Of a stretch of 64,000 bases of DNA, positions 1 through 44,482 are shown in pieces (position 1 is the first letter of the stretch; each line of letters opens with the position of its first letter). Made by a program: the position numbers and the translations under genes. Under the pieces are notes generated by a model. It saw only the letters and a list, made by a program, of their open reading frames with translations, did no database searches and was not told the origin of the DNA. Origin of the DNA: Ostrinia nubilalis (Eukaryota > Arthropoda > Insecta > Lepidoptera > Crambidae). The stretch covers positions 2,976,001-3,040,000 of the forward strand of contig NC_087092.1 in the NCBI RefSeq assembly GCF_963855985.1. Direction: 5' to 3'.

Positions 1-21
1 GTCTGTAATGAACGATAATAT

Positions 22-1424
22 ATGGGTCATTCCATGACAAATGTTACCGAGGGTGAAAAACTAAATATGTTCTATTCGCATTAAATCTGATGAATTTTGA
101 AAGTAAACATTCCAAATTATAATGTGCAACAAAAAAAATCTGAAAGAAACAAGTAATTTTTAAGTTATTAGTCTTCAAAGTCTATACTTAAGTCAACTGT
201 CTGAATGATCATTTTCTCTCTAATTATTGGTAATACGATTTTAAAAAAACTATCAATCTGTGAAACGTTTTGCCACTATATAATTCGAGGGTATTTATCA
301 TAGTATTGGTAGATAGCGTCATAGTCCCAAAAAAATTGATAATCATCAAGTTTTAAGTGTGTTTTCTTGTTACTTCGGCGATGTAACACCCGAAACAGAA
401 AAACAGGTATTTGTTTTATTATTGTACCTTACACATGGATTAGGGTAACAATATTTGGTAAAAGTAAGGTCATGGTAGTAATGATTTCAAATACTAACTA
501 ATATCTGAGCATGATACTAATTTAGTATGTTTCTTTCTTGATTAAAAACTGTAACACCCGAAACGTTTCGGGTATTACATTTTTATTTATATGTCGATAT
601 TGTGTGTATATTGCTTGGAGAAGTGAAAAAGTATTACTGTGAGGGTCCTTTGACCTCCCACTAGCGCTGGCATCGGAAAAGGAGTCATATTTCTCAATTT
701 AAGACTTTTTTGAAATGTCGACTTAACACTAAAATTAAGGTATTGCCAAAAAGTGTCGATGTTTGACATTTCCAATAAATATCGTAATTAAAAATTAAAG
801 TAATGCTATTTCAAGCCAAAAACAATAGAAAAAGCTATATTCTGAGGAAAAATTAAACTTGAACTTTGTATATTTTTGAAAAAAAGCTGCTTCGTAATTT
901 CAAACCAGAATTCGCTCCATTTGTGTTAATTTGTTGTACTCCTTATTTTGTAGTACCTACAGACTAATAAAACACCGATTTTATCGATAAAACGCTTTGA
1001 ATTTTCGTACTCGTAACACCCGAAACAAAACCATTGTAACACCCGAAACAAAGAAAAAATTTATAAAAAAATAGTAAAAGGTTTTATTTAACATTGATTG
1101 TATGTTACATGGTTTGTAAATTTCATACTTTAGAAGTCCTGTAAGTTTTAGGTATGATTCCTTAAGAAAATTCGCTAAATTTCGAGTAAATGCAGCAACA
1201 GTCAGAACATAGAGGCAAAATCTCGTAACGCCCCGAAACGCACACTTTTCGACTTATATTTTCGTTATCCTACATTCTAAGCTGTACAAACTTTATTATT
1301 TAGATGAAACAACTAAAAACGGACAGATTAAGGCACTAACATTATTAAAATACTATTTCAAAATACATGAAATTGTTGAATATGTGTGTACGAACGTAAC
1401 ACCCGAAACGATGGAATGACCCAT
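22..1424. mobile_element. TIR-flanked element with repeated TAACACCCGAAAC motifs
   Basis: ATGGGTCATTCCAT at 22-35 is inverted exactly at 1411-1424. Between them the motif TAACACCCGAAAC occurs at 384, 552, 1014, 1037 and 1397, with a variant at 1226 and an inverted partial copy just after 552. There is no coding frame of note. This is probably a non-autonomous DNA transposon; family unknown. Confidence 0.65.
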
Positions 1425-1863
1425 ATTTGATTTATAATATGGTTCACTTGCTCCAAAATAACTTCTGCCCACGGTATTTCCCGCGCTAATTTCGATCACA
1501 CAGAAGAAGCACGGATTATTAGAAATTATGGGTTCCCTGTAAAAATTACATATAACATTTTTCATCTCTTCCAGTTTTTTTTTGCCAGATGGTACCCTGT
1601 GTTCTTGTCCCAAGTCTAATCTGTTACCAAATTACCAAAGTTCATAATGCCTAGTTCCTCCAAACTCAATTGAATCCGATCATTCTGAAGAACCTAAATC
1701 TATTAGGCGTTAAAACGCTACAAACCGACACTTACCCATTTGTTTTGTAAATAAGACATTTCCACGATACAATTTCATGCTTAGTCCATAAGAGCACCTA
1801 ATCAAATGCACTGATCCCCGCTTTATGTGTGTGTGTCGTCCGTAATAGTCGCGCCGGTTTCAG

Positions 1864-34351
<32,488 letters not shown>

Positions 34352-34377
34352 CGCGCGGCCCGCCCGCCCGCCTACGG

Positions 34378-34505
34378 CCTGTAGGCGGCCCCCCGCGGCC
34401 TGGGGGCGGCCCCCCGCGGCCTGGAGGAGGCCCCCCGCGGCCCGGAGGAGGCCCCCCGCGGCCCGGAGGAGGCCCCCCGCGGCCTAAAGGCGGCCCCCCG
34501 CGGCG
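34378..34505 (+). repeat. GC-rich minisatellite in AP-1 gamma 3' UTR
   Basis: Starting about 25 bases after the stop codon, a unit of about 24 bp built around GGCGGCCCCCCGCGGCC is repeated five to six times. Individual units differ by a few bases (ctgggg, ctggaggag, cccggaggag). The reverse strand reads as an open Pro-Arg-Gly-Ala repeat, which I take as a by-product. Confidence 0.9.
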
Positions 34506-34795
34506 ACGGACCGAGTGAACAGTGCAGTGTTGCCAGTGATGTGTCGCGCCCGTGAAAATATAGATGACCTACGCTGAACTGTCCCACCAAACTCAATGAC
34601 AGGGGGGCGCTACCATCGTTCAACTATATGGTTCCCAACATGGCAAAAATCGGATCCAGCGATCCGGTATTGACGGTGGCGCCCCACTGTCAATGTCATG
34701 GATAGGACAGTTCTGTATTTTGGAACTATACGTCATAATCTACATTTATTTATTATCTGTATCATCACTACACAGATTATGTCACGCCACAGATT

Positions 34796-34801
34796 AATAA
34801 A
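34796..34801 (+). terminator. Candidate polyadenylation signal for AP-1 gamma
   Basis: AATAAA about 445 bases after the stop. Other AATAAA motifs occur further downstream, so a longer 3' UTR is possible. Confidence 0.45.
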
Positions 34802-36088
34802 GTTTTTAAATCTAGCAATACAAAACCAAGTTTGGTGTCAGGATTGTGACTCATTTTCAAGGCAACATGGTATGCAATACTAATGTCTAATATGAACGGA
34901 ACATCGCGTCAATTCTAAAAGCTGTAGTTTTATTTGAGGAGTGTTTTCTTGTAACTCGCAATTCACAGTTTGTTTTAAAAAGGCTTCTTTGAGAGGTTGA
35001 GCGCAACGAGAGATTCTTTTGCTATATGTGATATTGACTTAGCAATACAAAGATACAGCAGGTTTAAAATAGTGATCCAATATTTTTCAGAATGATCTAC
35101 TTGATGTTTGGCTAATTTTCTCTAAGACTGACAACTCGGTATAACTTTGGTCTAATATGTGATGTACAAACGCTCACGGCTGCCACAGCTTTTGGCTATA
35201 ACGTCTACTTATTGAGATTTCTAAAAACATTCCACTAATTTAATAAATTTTATTTCGGCACATCTTTGATGGAGCGATAGTTGATAAATTACATATGAAT
35301 TTTAAATATCACCTAATGTTAACCGCATGTGTTTTCTTTTTAACTCTAATTTCTTGAATCTTATTTCAGTATTTTTCCTAATTTTTTGTGATAGTCTTTT
35401 CCCAGTTTTAAAGCTGAATGTAAAATACCTGTCTTGGCAGCTTGTAAAATATGTCCAATCATTTTCTTTTATCAATTATTCTTGTAACCAGAGTGTACAT
35501 AAAGTTTTATAGCCACTAGACATCTTTGTATTTACTCAAAATTATTTCTAAAGTTGTCGGACGTCCTAACATCGGAAATGAACTAGCTAGGCCATCGCAT
35601 CGCGAGCCGATGCGATGTGTACATTAAAGAAATTGTGACTGTATTATAATGGTATATAGGAAGATGTAAAGAATATGGTATGTACTTAATATGAATACAC
35701 TATTATTATTGTTTGTGTGATAAAGCACTAGATTAAATGAGTGTCGAAAGATACCTTGGTGTAAAAATATTAGTCATTGAATTGGAATATTTCTCCTCAC
35801 CTACCTGTTGAATTGACAAGCAATTAATAACGTCGACGTGCCGGTTTTTCAACTCAGTGCAGAGAATATTCTATTTATTTGAATCAATGTGTTGTTTAAT
35901 GTAAACTAGTTTGTAGCAAAACGTTATTCCCATGCATTTGGTTAAAGTTATTTGTGTATGAGATTTGTTAATTGCTTCAAATGCTAGTATTTGTAGTTTA
36001 GAACTATTCATTTATAAGTCATTGAAAATTTGATATATTGCAAAAAGTGTAAATAAATAAGGCATACATCTCTCATGAAATAGGTATA

Positions 36089-38032
36089 GGGTAAACCACC
36101 CAATCATTGGCACTCTACCAATTTATTGGCATGCTCCAGTTTTTTAAGAAAATTAAGGCTTTTTGTAGCCGAACCTTATATTTTTTAGTAGAAATTGTAC
36201 AGTAATATCATTTATTACTCAACTGGCTACACACGTTTTTTATTTTTTCAAACATCGCGGCGCATCAACCATTTGTTTGACAAACCGGGACCTGTGCGAA
36301 AAAAACAATCGAAATATTCGTTTTTTACTAAGGTAAGAGCTATCATAATCTTTTAAAAAAATGCAAATCTATTTTGTTTTCCCTATACATAATCATTTTG
36401 TCTTATTATTGAATATATTAACTGCCTTTTTAAAACATTATTTTATAATTTAACCGCCAACTTTTATATATTTGTGGTGTGCCAACATTTGGTATGCGTA
36501 AAATCTGTTTATCCATTTTATTGGCACACATGCCAATAAAAGGGTATTTAAAATAATTTGAGTTTATTAAAAATTATACTTTGTTTGTCTCAAAATTAAG
36601 TTTAAATTGCATTTAAAATATTTTTTAACGTTTTGAATACACCAATCCAAATGTTGGCCCACTGCCAATTATATAAAATCCATTTATTGGCACGGGTGTC
36701 AAACATTGGTGCCAATAAAAAATATTATCTTTTCAGCTACTTTCAAAGCCTTTCAAGGTCTTATTCCACTAATCCCCGTTGACAATCCCCGTCAACGGGG
36801 ATTAGTGAACTTTTTATTCATTAATCCCCGTTAACGCCAATGGAGTTTACGATGGGGATTAATGAACTAAAAAGTTAATTAATCCCCAGTACGTTAAAAT
36901 ATAAAATACTCATGTAAGAATCAGGTATGTACCTTCTATTTATTACTGAATAAGAACTCACTTATTATTTTTATTATCAAATTAAATTTAATTTAAGATT
37001 ACAATACTTTAAAAAAATTAACACTCACCTGATTAACCAAAAGCACTATGGATATTGAATCGTTATTCCCCATTCATCATTTAAAAGAAGATGGAAACGA
37101 TTACATACAAATTTGGGCCAAGATGTAACAAGATAAAAATGGTGTAAATTAATAGCTTTGTAATCAGGCTTAAATTTAATTTAATTTGATTATACAAATA
37201 ATCAATAAGTGAGTTCTTATCCAATAATAAATAGAAGGTACATGATTCTTACATTAGTATTTTATTTTTAACGTGGTTTTCTGAATAAAGAAAAATAAAA
37301 TAAACTAAAAAGTTCATTAATCCCCATTATAAGCTCCATTGGCGTTAACGGGGATTAATGAATAAAAAGTTAACTAATCCCCGGGATTAGTGGAATAAGC
37401 CTTTGAAAGGCTTTGAAAGTGGTACCACGGTCTACTATACAATTCAGATTGAAACATCCTGATCATCGCTCTAAGCCCGGTCCGTTCACAATTTTAACTG
37501 ACGAGGAAGAACAGCTTTTTTTTGACTGGATAAAATAAAAATCAGTAGCAAAAAAGTATTTCCGAAGAGAAAAGAAGACTTGATAAAAGTGTTTATGGAA
37601 AGTTTAAAACCATATTTAAGTACAATAAGCGTTTGAACTGATATGGTATGTTCCTATACAAATAAATGTTACTTTTCTTATAACAAAGGATTTTATTTTG
37701 TTTATTTCTATCAAGAATCTCTTTAAAACCTCTACATAAGACCTAGCAGCTATTTTTCAGTCTTGCGAGAACAGTGCCAATAATAGGTAATCATCACTGC
37801 CAATAAAAGGTTTGGCTATGCCAGTAACTGGTATTTTGAGGTATTTTTTTAAAAGGTACACTATATTGAATAAATGATTTAATTTATTAATGATAAGTAC
37901 TTTATATTATTCTGCAAAGATTAAAAGACCAATATAAATGTTTTTTTCTTTGGTAAAACATATTTTTACATGCAAATTTTACCGGTTTTGTGAAGTAGCT
38001 GCTTAAAGTGCCAATAATTGGGTGGTTTACCC
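36089..38032. mobile_element. TA-flanked TIR element with subterminal TTGGCA repeats
   Basis: GGGTAAACCACCCAATCATT at the left and ATTGGGTGGTTTACCC at the right, with TA on both sides. The interior has many ttggcac/gccaataa motifs in both orientations. No transposase frame is seen. A second foldback (36739-37421) is nested within. Confidence 0.8.
36739..37421. mobile_element. Nested foldback element with about 300-bp arms
   Basis: ACTTTCAAAGCCTTTCAAGG, CTTATTCCACTAATCCCCG and further sequence (cattaatccccgttaacg, aagaactcacttatt) are mirrored toward 37421. Most of the element is palindromic, with a short non-inverted centre near 37000-37170. Confidence 0.8.
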
Positions 38033-38518
38033 TACAATGTGGTTAAACCTAACCCTTCATCCCGATTTTAATTATTTGGGACATTTTAACACTTAGTGCT
38101 TAGTTCTTACTTTATTTTATCTTATTTATGTTGTAGGTTACTAACCCGCACTGTTTATGAAATATTAGAAACGTATAAAGTTAGATATGATTGGTCCCAC
38201 TGATGGAGTAGATGACGCACGCCCCTAGTTTTATACAAACTTTACGACCACATTTGTGTAATCATGGATATATATTTTGTTTTCCATTATGTAAAGAGAG
38301 CTTGGCAAGATATATCGTAATTTGGTGCTTGTTTTATTATAAAATATCTGATTGAATAGAAGGCCCTCCACATGTTATGTGAGATGTTATGATTTTGTGT
38401 AACTAAAGCTATGTGAAAGATGTACATAATGATTATAATGATTTTATGTAAATTGGTTAATAAATATTTGAGAATGTTTATATAATCAACAATGTGTTTT
38501 GTTTTTGTATCAGCCTTA

Positions 38519-39261
38519 TAGCCTGACCAGGAACATAAAAACCCTGGCATAGAGGCGCATCAATTGCATTTGATAGTGCAACACTGAGTACAGTCGTACC
38601 TGTGTTAAATTAATAGGCTAACTTTATGTATCAGGATTCAGGATTACGGGCTAATTTAATATTTTCGTAAATTAACGAAAACATATTATTATAGGTAACC
38701 TGGTTTAAATAAATTAAATGAAACCATCAATCGAGCTAGTAGGATTTATTTTATTATTCATCAATAATCAAATTCAGAACTTGAATATTCAACTGCAATG
38801 TCTACTCATGAACGCTTCAAACTCGGTACTTCTTTCCCAATTCCATAAAATTCAACACTTAGAAAGTGACAAAAAACTTTAAAATAGGTAGTTGAAACAA
38901 ACCACAGCTAATTTTCATAGTGGACTGTACTATACGATAAACATGTCAGTCAATTTGACAACCTTTGTTGGAAACATTATTCAATGAAAATATTGTCCGA
39001 ACCCTTGGTATTTCTCTTCGACAAATACTTTAACACATTGTGAACCACTTTTCTTTCACGACTATAAAAAGATTTTAGCAATTTCATTCACAAAATCAAT
39101 TGCGCACATTTAAAATAAAGTTTGTTTACACTTTGACAGCAATAGACTGACATGCAAGGTGACATGTCAAAGAAGTTTTTAGTTATTGTTGCCATTAAAA
39201 GAAATTAGTACCATTAGATTTCCGCAACATGGCGAGGGTTTTTATGTTCCTGGTCAGGCTA
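38519..39261. mobile_element. TA-flanked MITE-like element (743 bp)
   Basis: TAGCCTGACCAGGAACATAA at the left is inverted as TTATGTTCCTGGTCAGGCTA at the right, with TA duplications outside, consistent with a Tc1/mariner-type insertion. No coding frame. Confidence 0.85.
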
Positions 39262-40679
39262 TACATATTTTATCCCCATAATTTACTCTGGCCTTTGTGG
39301 GCGTTCACTTGTGACCTTGTCTCAAAAATAAATGAAGTTAAAAATAAGAACTAACTCCTAGGATATGGCTAATAGCTGTAGATTTACACTCGACGATCAT
39401 CGCTCATCTTGAACCATTCACAAAATACACTAACGCCCCCCTTGAAACGCCATCTGTTACGTCAAAGTACCAGGAACACATAAATGTTGAGGATATGGCG
39501 GTGGATTAATTTTATTTTCCATCTCACACACTGAAACATTCTCTCTTTTCTTCTTCCCCTTACCATTCTGTTTGAAGAGATAACAGAGGAAGTAGTTTTG
39601 TCTCTTTCACACTAGTGGAATTGTGCATGTATGTCGTCTCGCACGAAGTTGTAATGACATCGCATTGTGAATCTACCGTCCAAATCCTTATTAATTATGC
39701 GCTCCTGGTGCCTTAATAGCATTTCTATAATATTTGAGGGGACAATATTGCGTTTTTCAAATGATAGATAGTATTTTAGGCTGGGTAGCATCATCCCACT
39801 TCTTTAACATCGTTAAAAATCTGGTGAACTCCACACAAAAACACCGGTTTATCGTTATAGTTACGGTTAAAGTGGTACAACTCAGCCTAAGTTAAATAAA
39901 ATTAAGTTTTACCACCCACAAGACTGGAATCTGAAACTATCCCCATCATGCGATTCATTACACCAACTCCGATACTTTTTATGATATCATTTATCACAAT
40001 ATTTAAAACAAATGTCAATCAAGCAAAAATCGTTTTAAGGCTTGGTATTTCTGCTAAAGTAGGTATTTCGCGCTGTCAAAATCTGCGCGCGCAATACTTC
40101 GCCGAAGACAGCGCGCCAAAGAGCTCTCGCGGCTACACAGTATAGAAATACGCAGTTGGTTAGGTTAGGTTGACTTCCTTCCGTTCAAGCGTCACACTCA
40201 CAGCACTTTCTAATACAAATCATATCCAAGTGATTCAAATTAAAACAACTTTCAAAATTTTTGGGAATATATTTTAGAATCGAATAAATATAGAATATAA
40301 CTGCCAAAGTAAACACGGTTCAAAGAGCCGTGGCGTCACCCGACCTTCCGGAAGTTCCGCGCCGGCTAAAAGAATTTCAAGATTACGTCACCCGACCTAT
40401 CGGTAGATCCTCGGGAGCTTGAGCGATTGGAAAAACATTTTATGATCAGTTACTCGTAGTAGCGATTATTTAGAGCTTGGATAATAAAATATAGTTGTTG
40501 CAATTCACAAAGCTTTGCATGTGGTTAATTACATTAATCAGTACACGCATCAATTTTGTTCAGTCTTTTTGTTTATTAATAAATAAAAATATCACACTAA
40601 AATTGCTTACATATTTGTTTGTATTGGTCTGGGTGTTTTCTTTCCATAATTTATGTATAACGTATGTACGGGGCTCTGT

Positions 40680-43330
40680 CTGTCTCAGCTGGAGAAGAAC
40701 ATATAATAGGGAAATACGGAAAGGGCAAAAGAAGCAAAAATGGGAAAAAATTGGTAGAATTCCTGCTAGAGCAAAATCTAACACTCCTCAACTCGATGTT
40801 CTGCAAAAAACCTAAAAACAAATGGACCTGGGTATCTCCCGACGGTAAGGTTAGAAATGAAATCGATTACATAGCAACCAACAAAGCAGGATTATTCTCC
40901 GATACAGGAGTAGTACAGAACCTGAACTTCAACACTAACCATCGTATGGTACGCAGCTGCCTCAACGAATGTGGTCCAAAAAAGCCTAGGCCGAAAGCAA
41001 TCCTAACTAATTACTTGCAGACTAGCAAAAGGAGAGATCCAAATGATAGTATAGAAAACTTATTGGAAGTTGTTACTTCGAATATGGACCTGGAGGAAAA
41101 ATATAATAGATTAGAAAACAAGCTCACGAAACAGACACGAATACAAACAAGATACGGTAAAGAATCCTATCTAAGCGATAATACTATGAAACTAATTAAA
41201 GACAGGAAAAACTTGCTGTTAAATAAAGAAAAGAAAGGAAACCAGAAAGAAATATCTAACCTTAGCAAGCAAATTCGCGAAAACATGAGGAAAGATAGGA
41301 AAAATAAAAGACTCAAAACCCTAGAAAGTCATATTAACAGAACGGGAGGAACAAGAAAAGCGCTAAAGGAACTCTGCGAAAAGGGGAAAGAATGGATACC
41401 AAAATTAAAAGACAAAGAACTGACAACTACTTCTCGCAGCAAAATCCAGAATATAGCAACAAACTACTACCGCTTACTATACTCAAATCAGCAAAACAAA
41501 CAGTCACCCGAAGAAGAACATGATATGCAAAAACATAATATGAACAAATCAACTGAGAGCATACCAGAAATATTAATATCGGAAGTAGAAAAAGCTATAA
41601 AAAGTCAAAAGACGGAAAAAGCCCCTGGTCCAGATGGGATAACAAACGAACTTATGAGAGGAACAATTAAAGAACTAAGCCCAATAATAACGAAGATCTT
41701 TAATGACATTCTAATTACCGGTTGCATACCAAGCCAATGGGCAGAATCGCATATAATACTCTTATACAAGAAAGGCTCAAAGGACGTCATAGGAAATTAC
41801 AGACCCATCTCCCTCATTTCAAACGTATACAAAGTTTTTGCTAAAGTCATTCTAAACAGAATATCTACACAGCTCGACGAGAACCAACCCGTGGATCAAG
41901 CGGGGTTCAGGAGAGACTTTAGCACAATCGATCATATACACACAGTCAAACAGCTTATCCAAAAATACAAAGAATACAACAAAACTATTTACCTGGCTTT
42001 CATAGATTACTCAAAAGCTTTTGATAGCATCAACCATGAATTCGTATGGCAAAGTCTTAAAGAGCAGGGGATTCAAAATACCTACGCAAACCTAATTAAA
42101 AACATATACAGCCAAAGTAAAGCTAGTATCAGGCTGGAATCTACAGGAAAGGCTTTTCCAATAGACCGAGGGGTCAGGCAGGGTGATCCACTCTCACCAA
42201 AGCTGTTTACAGCGGTACTAGAACAAATTTTCAGAAAATTAGATTGGGAACACTTGGGATTAAACATAAACGGATCAAGATTGAACCATCTAAGATTTGC
42301 AGATGACCTGGTGTTATTGGAAGAGGACCCAACATTATTGGAATCTATGATACAAACTTTAGCAGACCGAAGCAGAGAAGTAGGTCTAGAAATGAATTCA
42401 AGCAAGACTAAAATGATGACAAACTCATAACAAATTGATATTTATTTATTTATTTATTTATTTATTTATTAGGTACACCAACAAAGTCACATACACAATA
42501 CAGTTCATACATTTTAACATGGTTTAACACCTGATACGTATATGACCTCAATTACAGGTATACACAGCATTTCTTTTTGCAATGTTAGGGTAATTATACA
42601 CTAGTAAAAACAAAAATCGATTGAATAGAGTCTAGAGTTTAAGCACCGAACAATATAAAGGACTTAGTAATTGTTCATTTTGTTCGGTGCCTAAGATGTA
42701 GATATAATCATCAATGGTCAAAAACTTGAATACGTAGAGGATTATGTTTATCTAGGCCAGATAATATCGCCAAATAACCAAATGTCAAAAGAAATAGACA
42801 AAAGAATTGCGACAGGATGGAAAAAATACTGGGCTTTAAAAGAAATAATGAAAAGTAAGGAACTGGGTACCAGGATAAAACGGAAGACTTTTGACACCTG
42901 TATCTTGCCCTGCATCACTTATGGCTGCGAAACCTGGGCCTTGACAAAACGCCATAGGGACAAACTAGCAAGGTGTCAGAGAGGAATGGAAAGGAGCATG
43001 CTAGGATTGAAACTAATGGACAAGACCAGAAATACAGATATCAGGTGCAAAACGAAACTAACAGACATCCTGACACGCATCGATCAACTCAAATGGAGAT
43101 GGGCGGGACATATGCTACGCTGTAACAAGGAGAAGTGGTGTAAACGGCTGACAGTGTGGTACCCAAGAGATAGCGCCAGAAACCGAGGTCGCAAGGCTTT
43201 AAGATGGGAGGATGAATTGAGGTTGACCGCAGGACCTCTATGGATGAGAGTGGCGGAGGACAGAAGGCAATGGAAGGAGTTGGAGGAGGCCTTTGCCAAT
43301 AGGCACACCGAAATCTTAGACATTTTGTGA
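40680..43330 (+). pseudogene. Endonuclease-reverse transcriptase ORF (RTE-type), broken
   Basis: Frame one runs to 42430: the tail of an APE endonuclease (NKWTWVSPDGKVRNEIDYI), then RT with KAPGPDGITNELM, NYRPISLISNVYKVFAKVIL, FIDYSKAFDS, RQGDPLSPKLF and FADDLVLL. A TAA at 42428 and the insertion at 42442-42700 break it. It resumes with IINGQKLEYVEDYVYLGQII and the C-terminal domain (42782-43330; CITYGCETWALTKRHRDKL, LKWRWAGHMLRC), ending at 43330. It can no longer make a complete enzyme. Confidence 0.9.
42442..42700 (-). mobile_element. LINE 3'-end fragment with (TAAA)n tail inserted in the RTE LINE
   Basis: On the - strand it ends TTGTTGGTGTACCTAATAAA followed by (TAAA)n. It is flanked by GATAT at 42437-42441 and 42701-42705. 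The insert splits the RTE reading frame exactly between IDI and the downstream IINGQ. It contains a ttgttcggtgc/gcaccgaacaa hairpin. Confidence 0.75.
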
Positions 43331-43707
43331 AAGTTTTTTAAGTGAAGAAAGCGTCAAATGTGAAATGTAAAAATGTTTCGGAAATAAAAGGCTTATTATT
43401 ATTATTATGTACGGGGCTCTGTATCGAAAATCACTATGAGCAATGAGCATCACACACTGTTACCTGGAGTGCATTACCGCAGCAAAATTTTTATAAATGT
43501 TGTGCTTTAGAGAGTCGAGAGTATAGCAGATAATTAGTCCATCGTGAGCAGAAATTTGTCCACTAATAGCAAAATTCGTTCAAATTATAGTTTTAAAGTT
43601 ATTGGCTAGAAGATTCTTTTATCTTGCAGCTTAGACCTTTAGCTACAGACCTTAGACAGTATTTTTGAAACATTCTTACGCATGGTGGAGGAAGGGACGC
43701 TCTAGAG

Positions 43708-43919
43708 CAGTGGTTCTTAACCGGTGGTCCGCGGACCAATGGTGGTCCCTGGAGGCATTCCAAGTGGTCCACGATGTGCACTTGCACACCTTGGTCAAAA
43801 CCACTTTTAACTGATTTTTGCAGTCAAACTGGTTTTGACCGATTATGAGGTGGTCCCTGACAAGACAGAAATTAATTTGGTAAAATGGTCCCTCATGACT
43901 TAAAGGTTAAGAACCACTG
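43708..43919. mobile_element. hAT-type MITE with 8-bp TSD
   Basis: CAGTGGTTCTTAACC and GGTTAAGAACCACTG are the TIRs; CTCTAGAG at 43700-43707 and 43920-43927 is the exact TSD. It sits inside a 178-bp repeat unit of TTAA element copy 2. Confidence 0.93.
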
Positions 43920-44482
43920 CTCTAGAGACTCAAAACTACAAGGATACACATGAACTCCAGTTTTAAATCCGTTGATATCTGCTGCATCTGCCATGTTTTT
44001 GGCTATAAGATTCTTCTATCTTACGGCTTAGACCTTTAGCTACAGACCTTAGACAGTATTTTTGTGAAAATTCTTACGCATGGTGGAGGAAGGGACGCTC
44101 TAGACACTCAAGTCTACAAGGAGTCACATCAACTCCAGTTTTAAATCCGTTGACATCTGCTGCATCTGCCATCTTTTTGGGTAGAAGATTCTTCCATCTT
44201 GCAGCGTAGACCTTTAGCTACAGACCTTAGACAGTATTTTTTTATTTTTTATTTGTGTCAGTGTGCTCTTCTAAAGAGTGTAAGACGATTGTAGAAGCGC
44301 GGGAAACGTTAAACTGGTCGGGCGCGTTTTTGTTTCTCTTAGCTTTAAAATTAAAATTTATCTGTTGTAGTGATCAGAAGAGGTGTAATTAGTGTTTATA
44401 TTTACTTGATTATTTATATATTGTGTAGTTAGTGTATAATTGCTGTATATTGGTAAGTCTTTAAAACTATTTAGTCGTCAAG

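Larger units (their letters stand above)
40680..43406 (+). mobile_element. RTE-clade LINE, 5'-truncated, with 16-bp TSD
   Basis: The exact duplication ATGTACGGGGCTCTGT flanks it (40664-40679 and 43407-43422). The empty site is visible near 31250 in copy 1. The 3' end is (ATT)n after GGAAATAAAAGGC. It is 5'-truncated in the endonuclease domain and interrupted by a 259-bp insertion. Confidence 0.93.

Noticed and set aside
34372..34623. Reverse-strand ORF with Pro-Arg-Gly-Ala repeats
   Set aside because: By-product of the 24-bp GC minisatellite in the AP-1 gamma 3' UTR.
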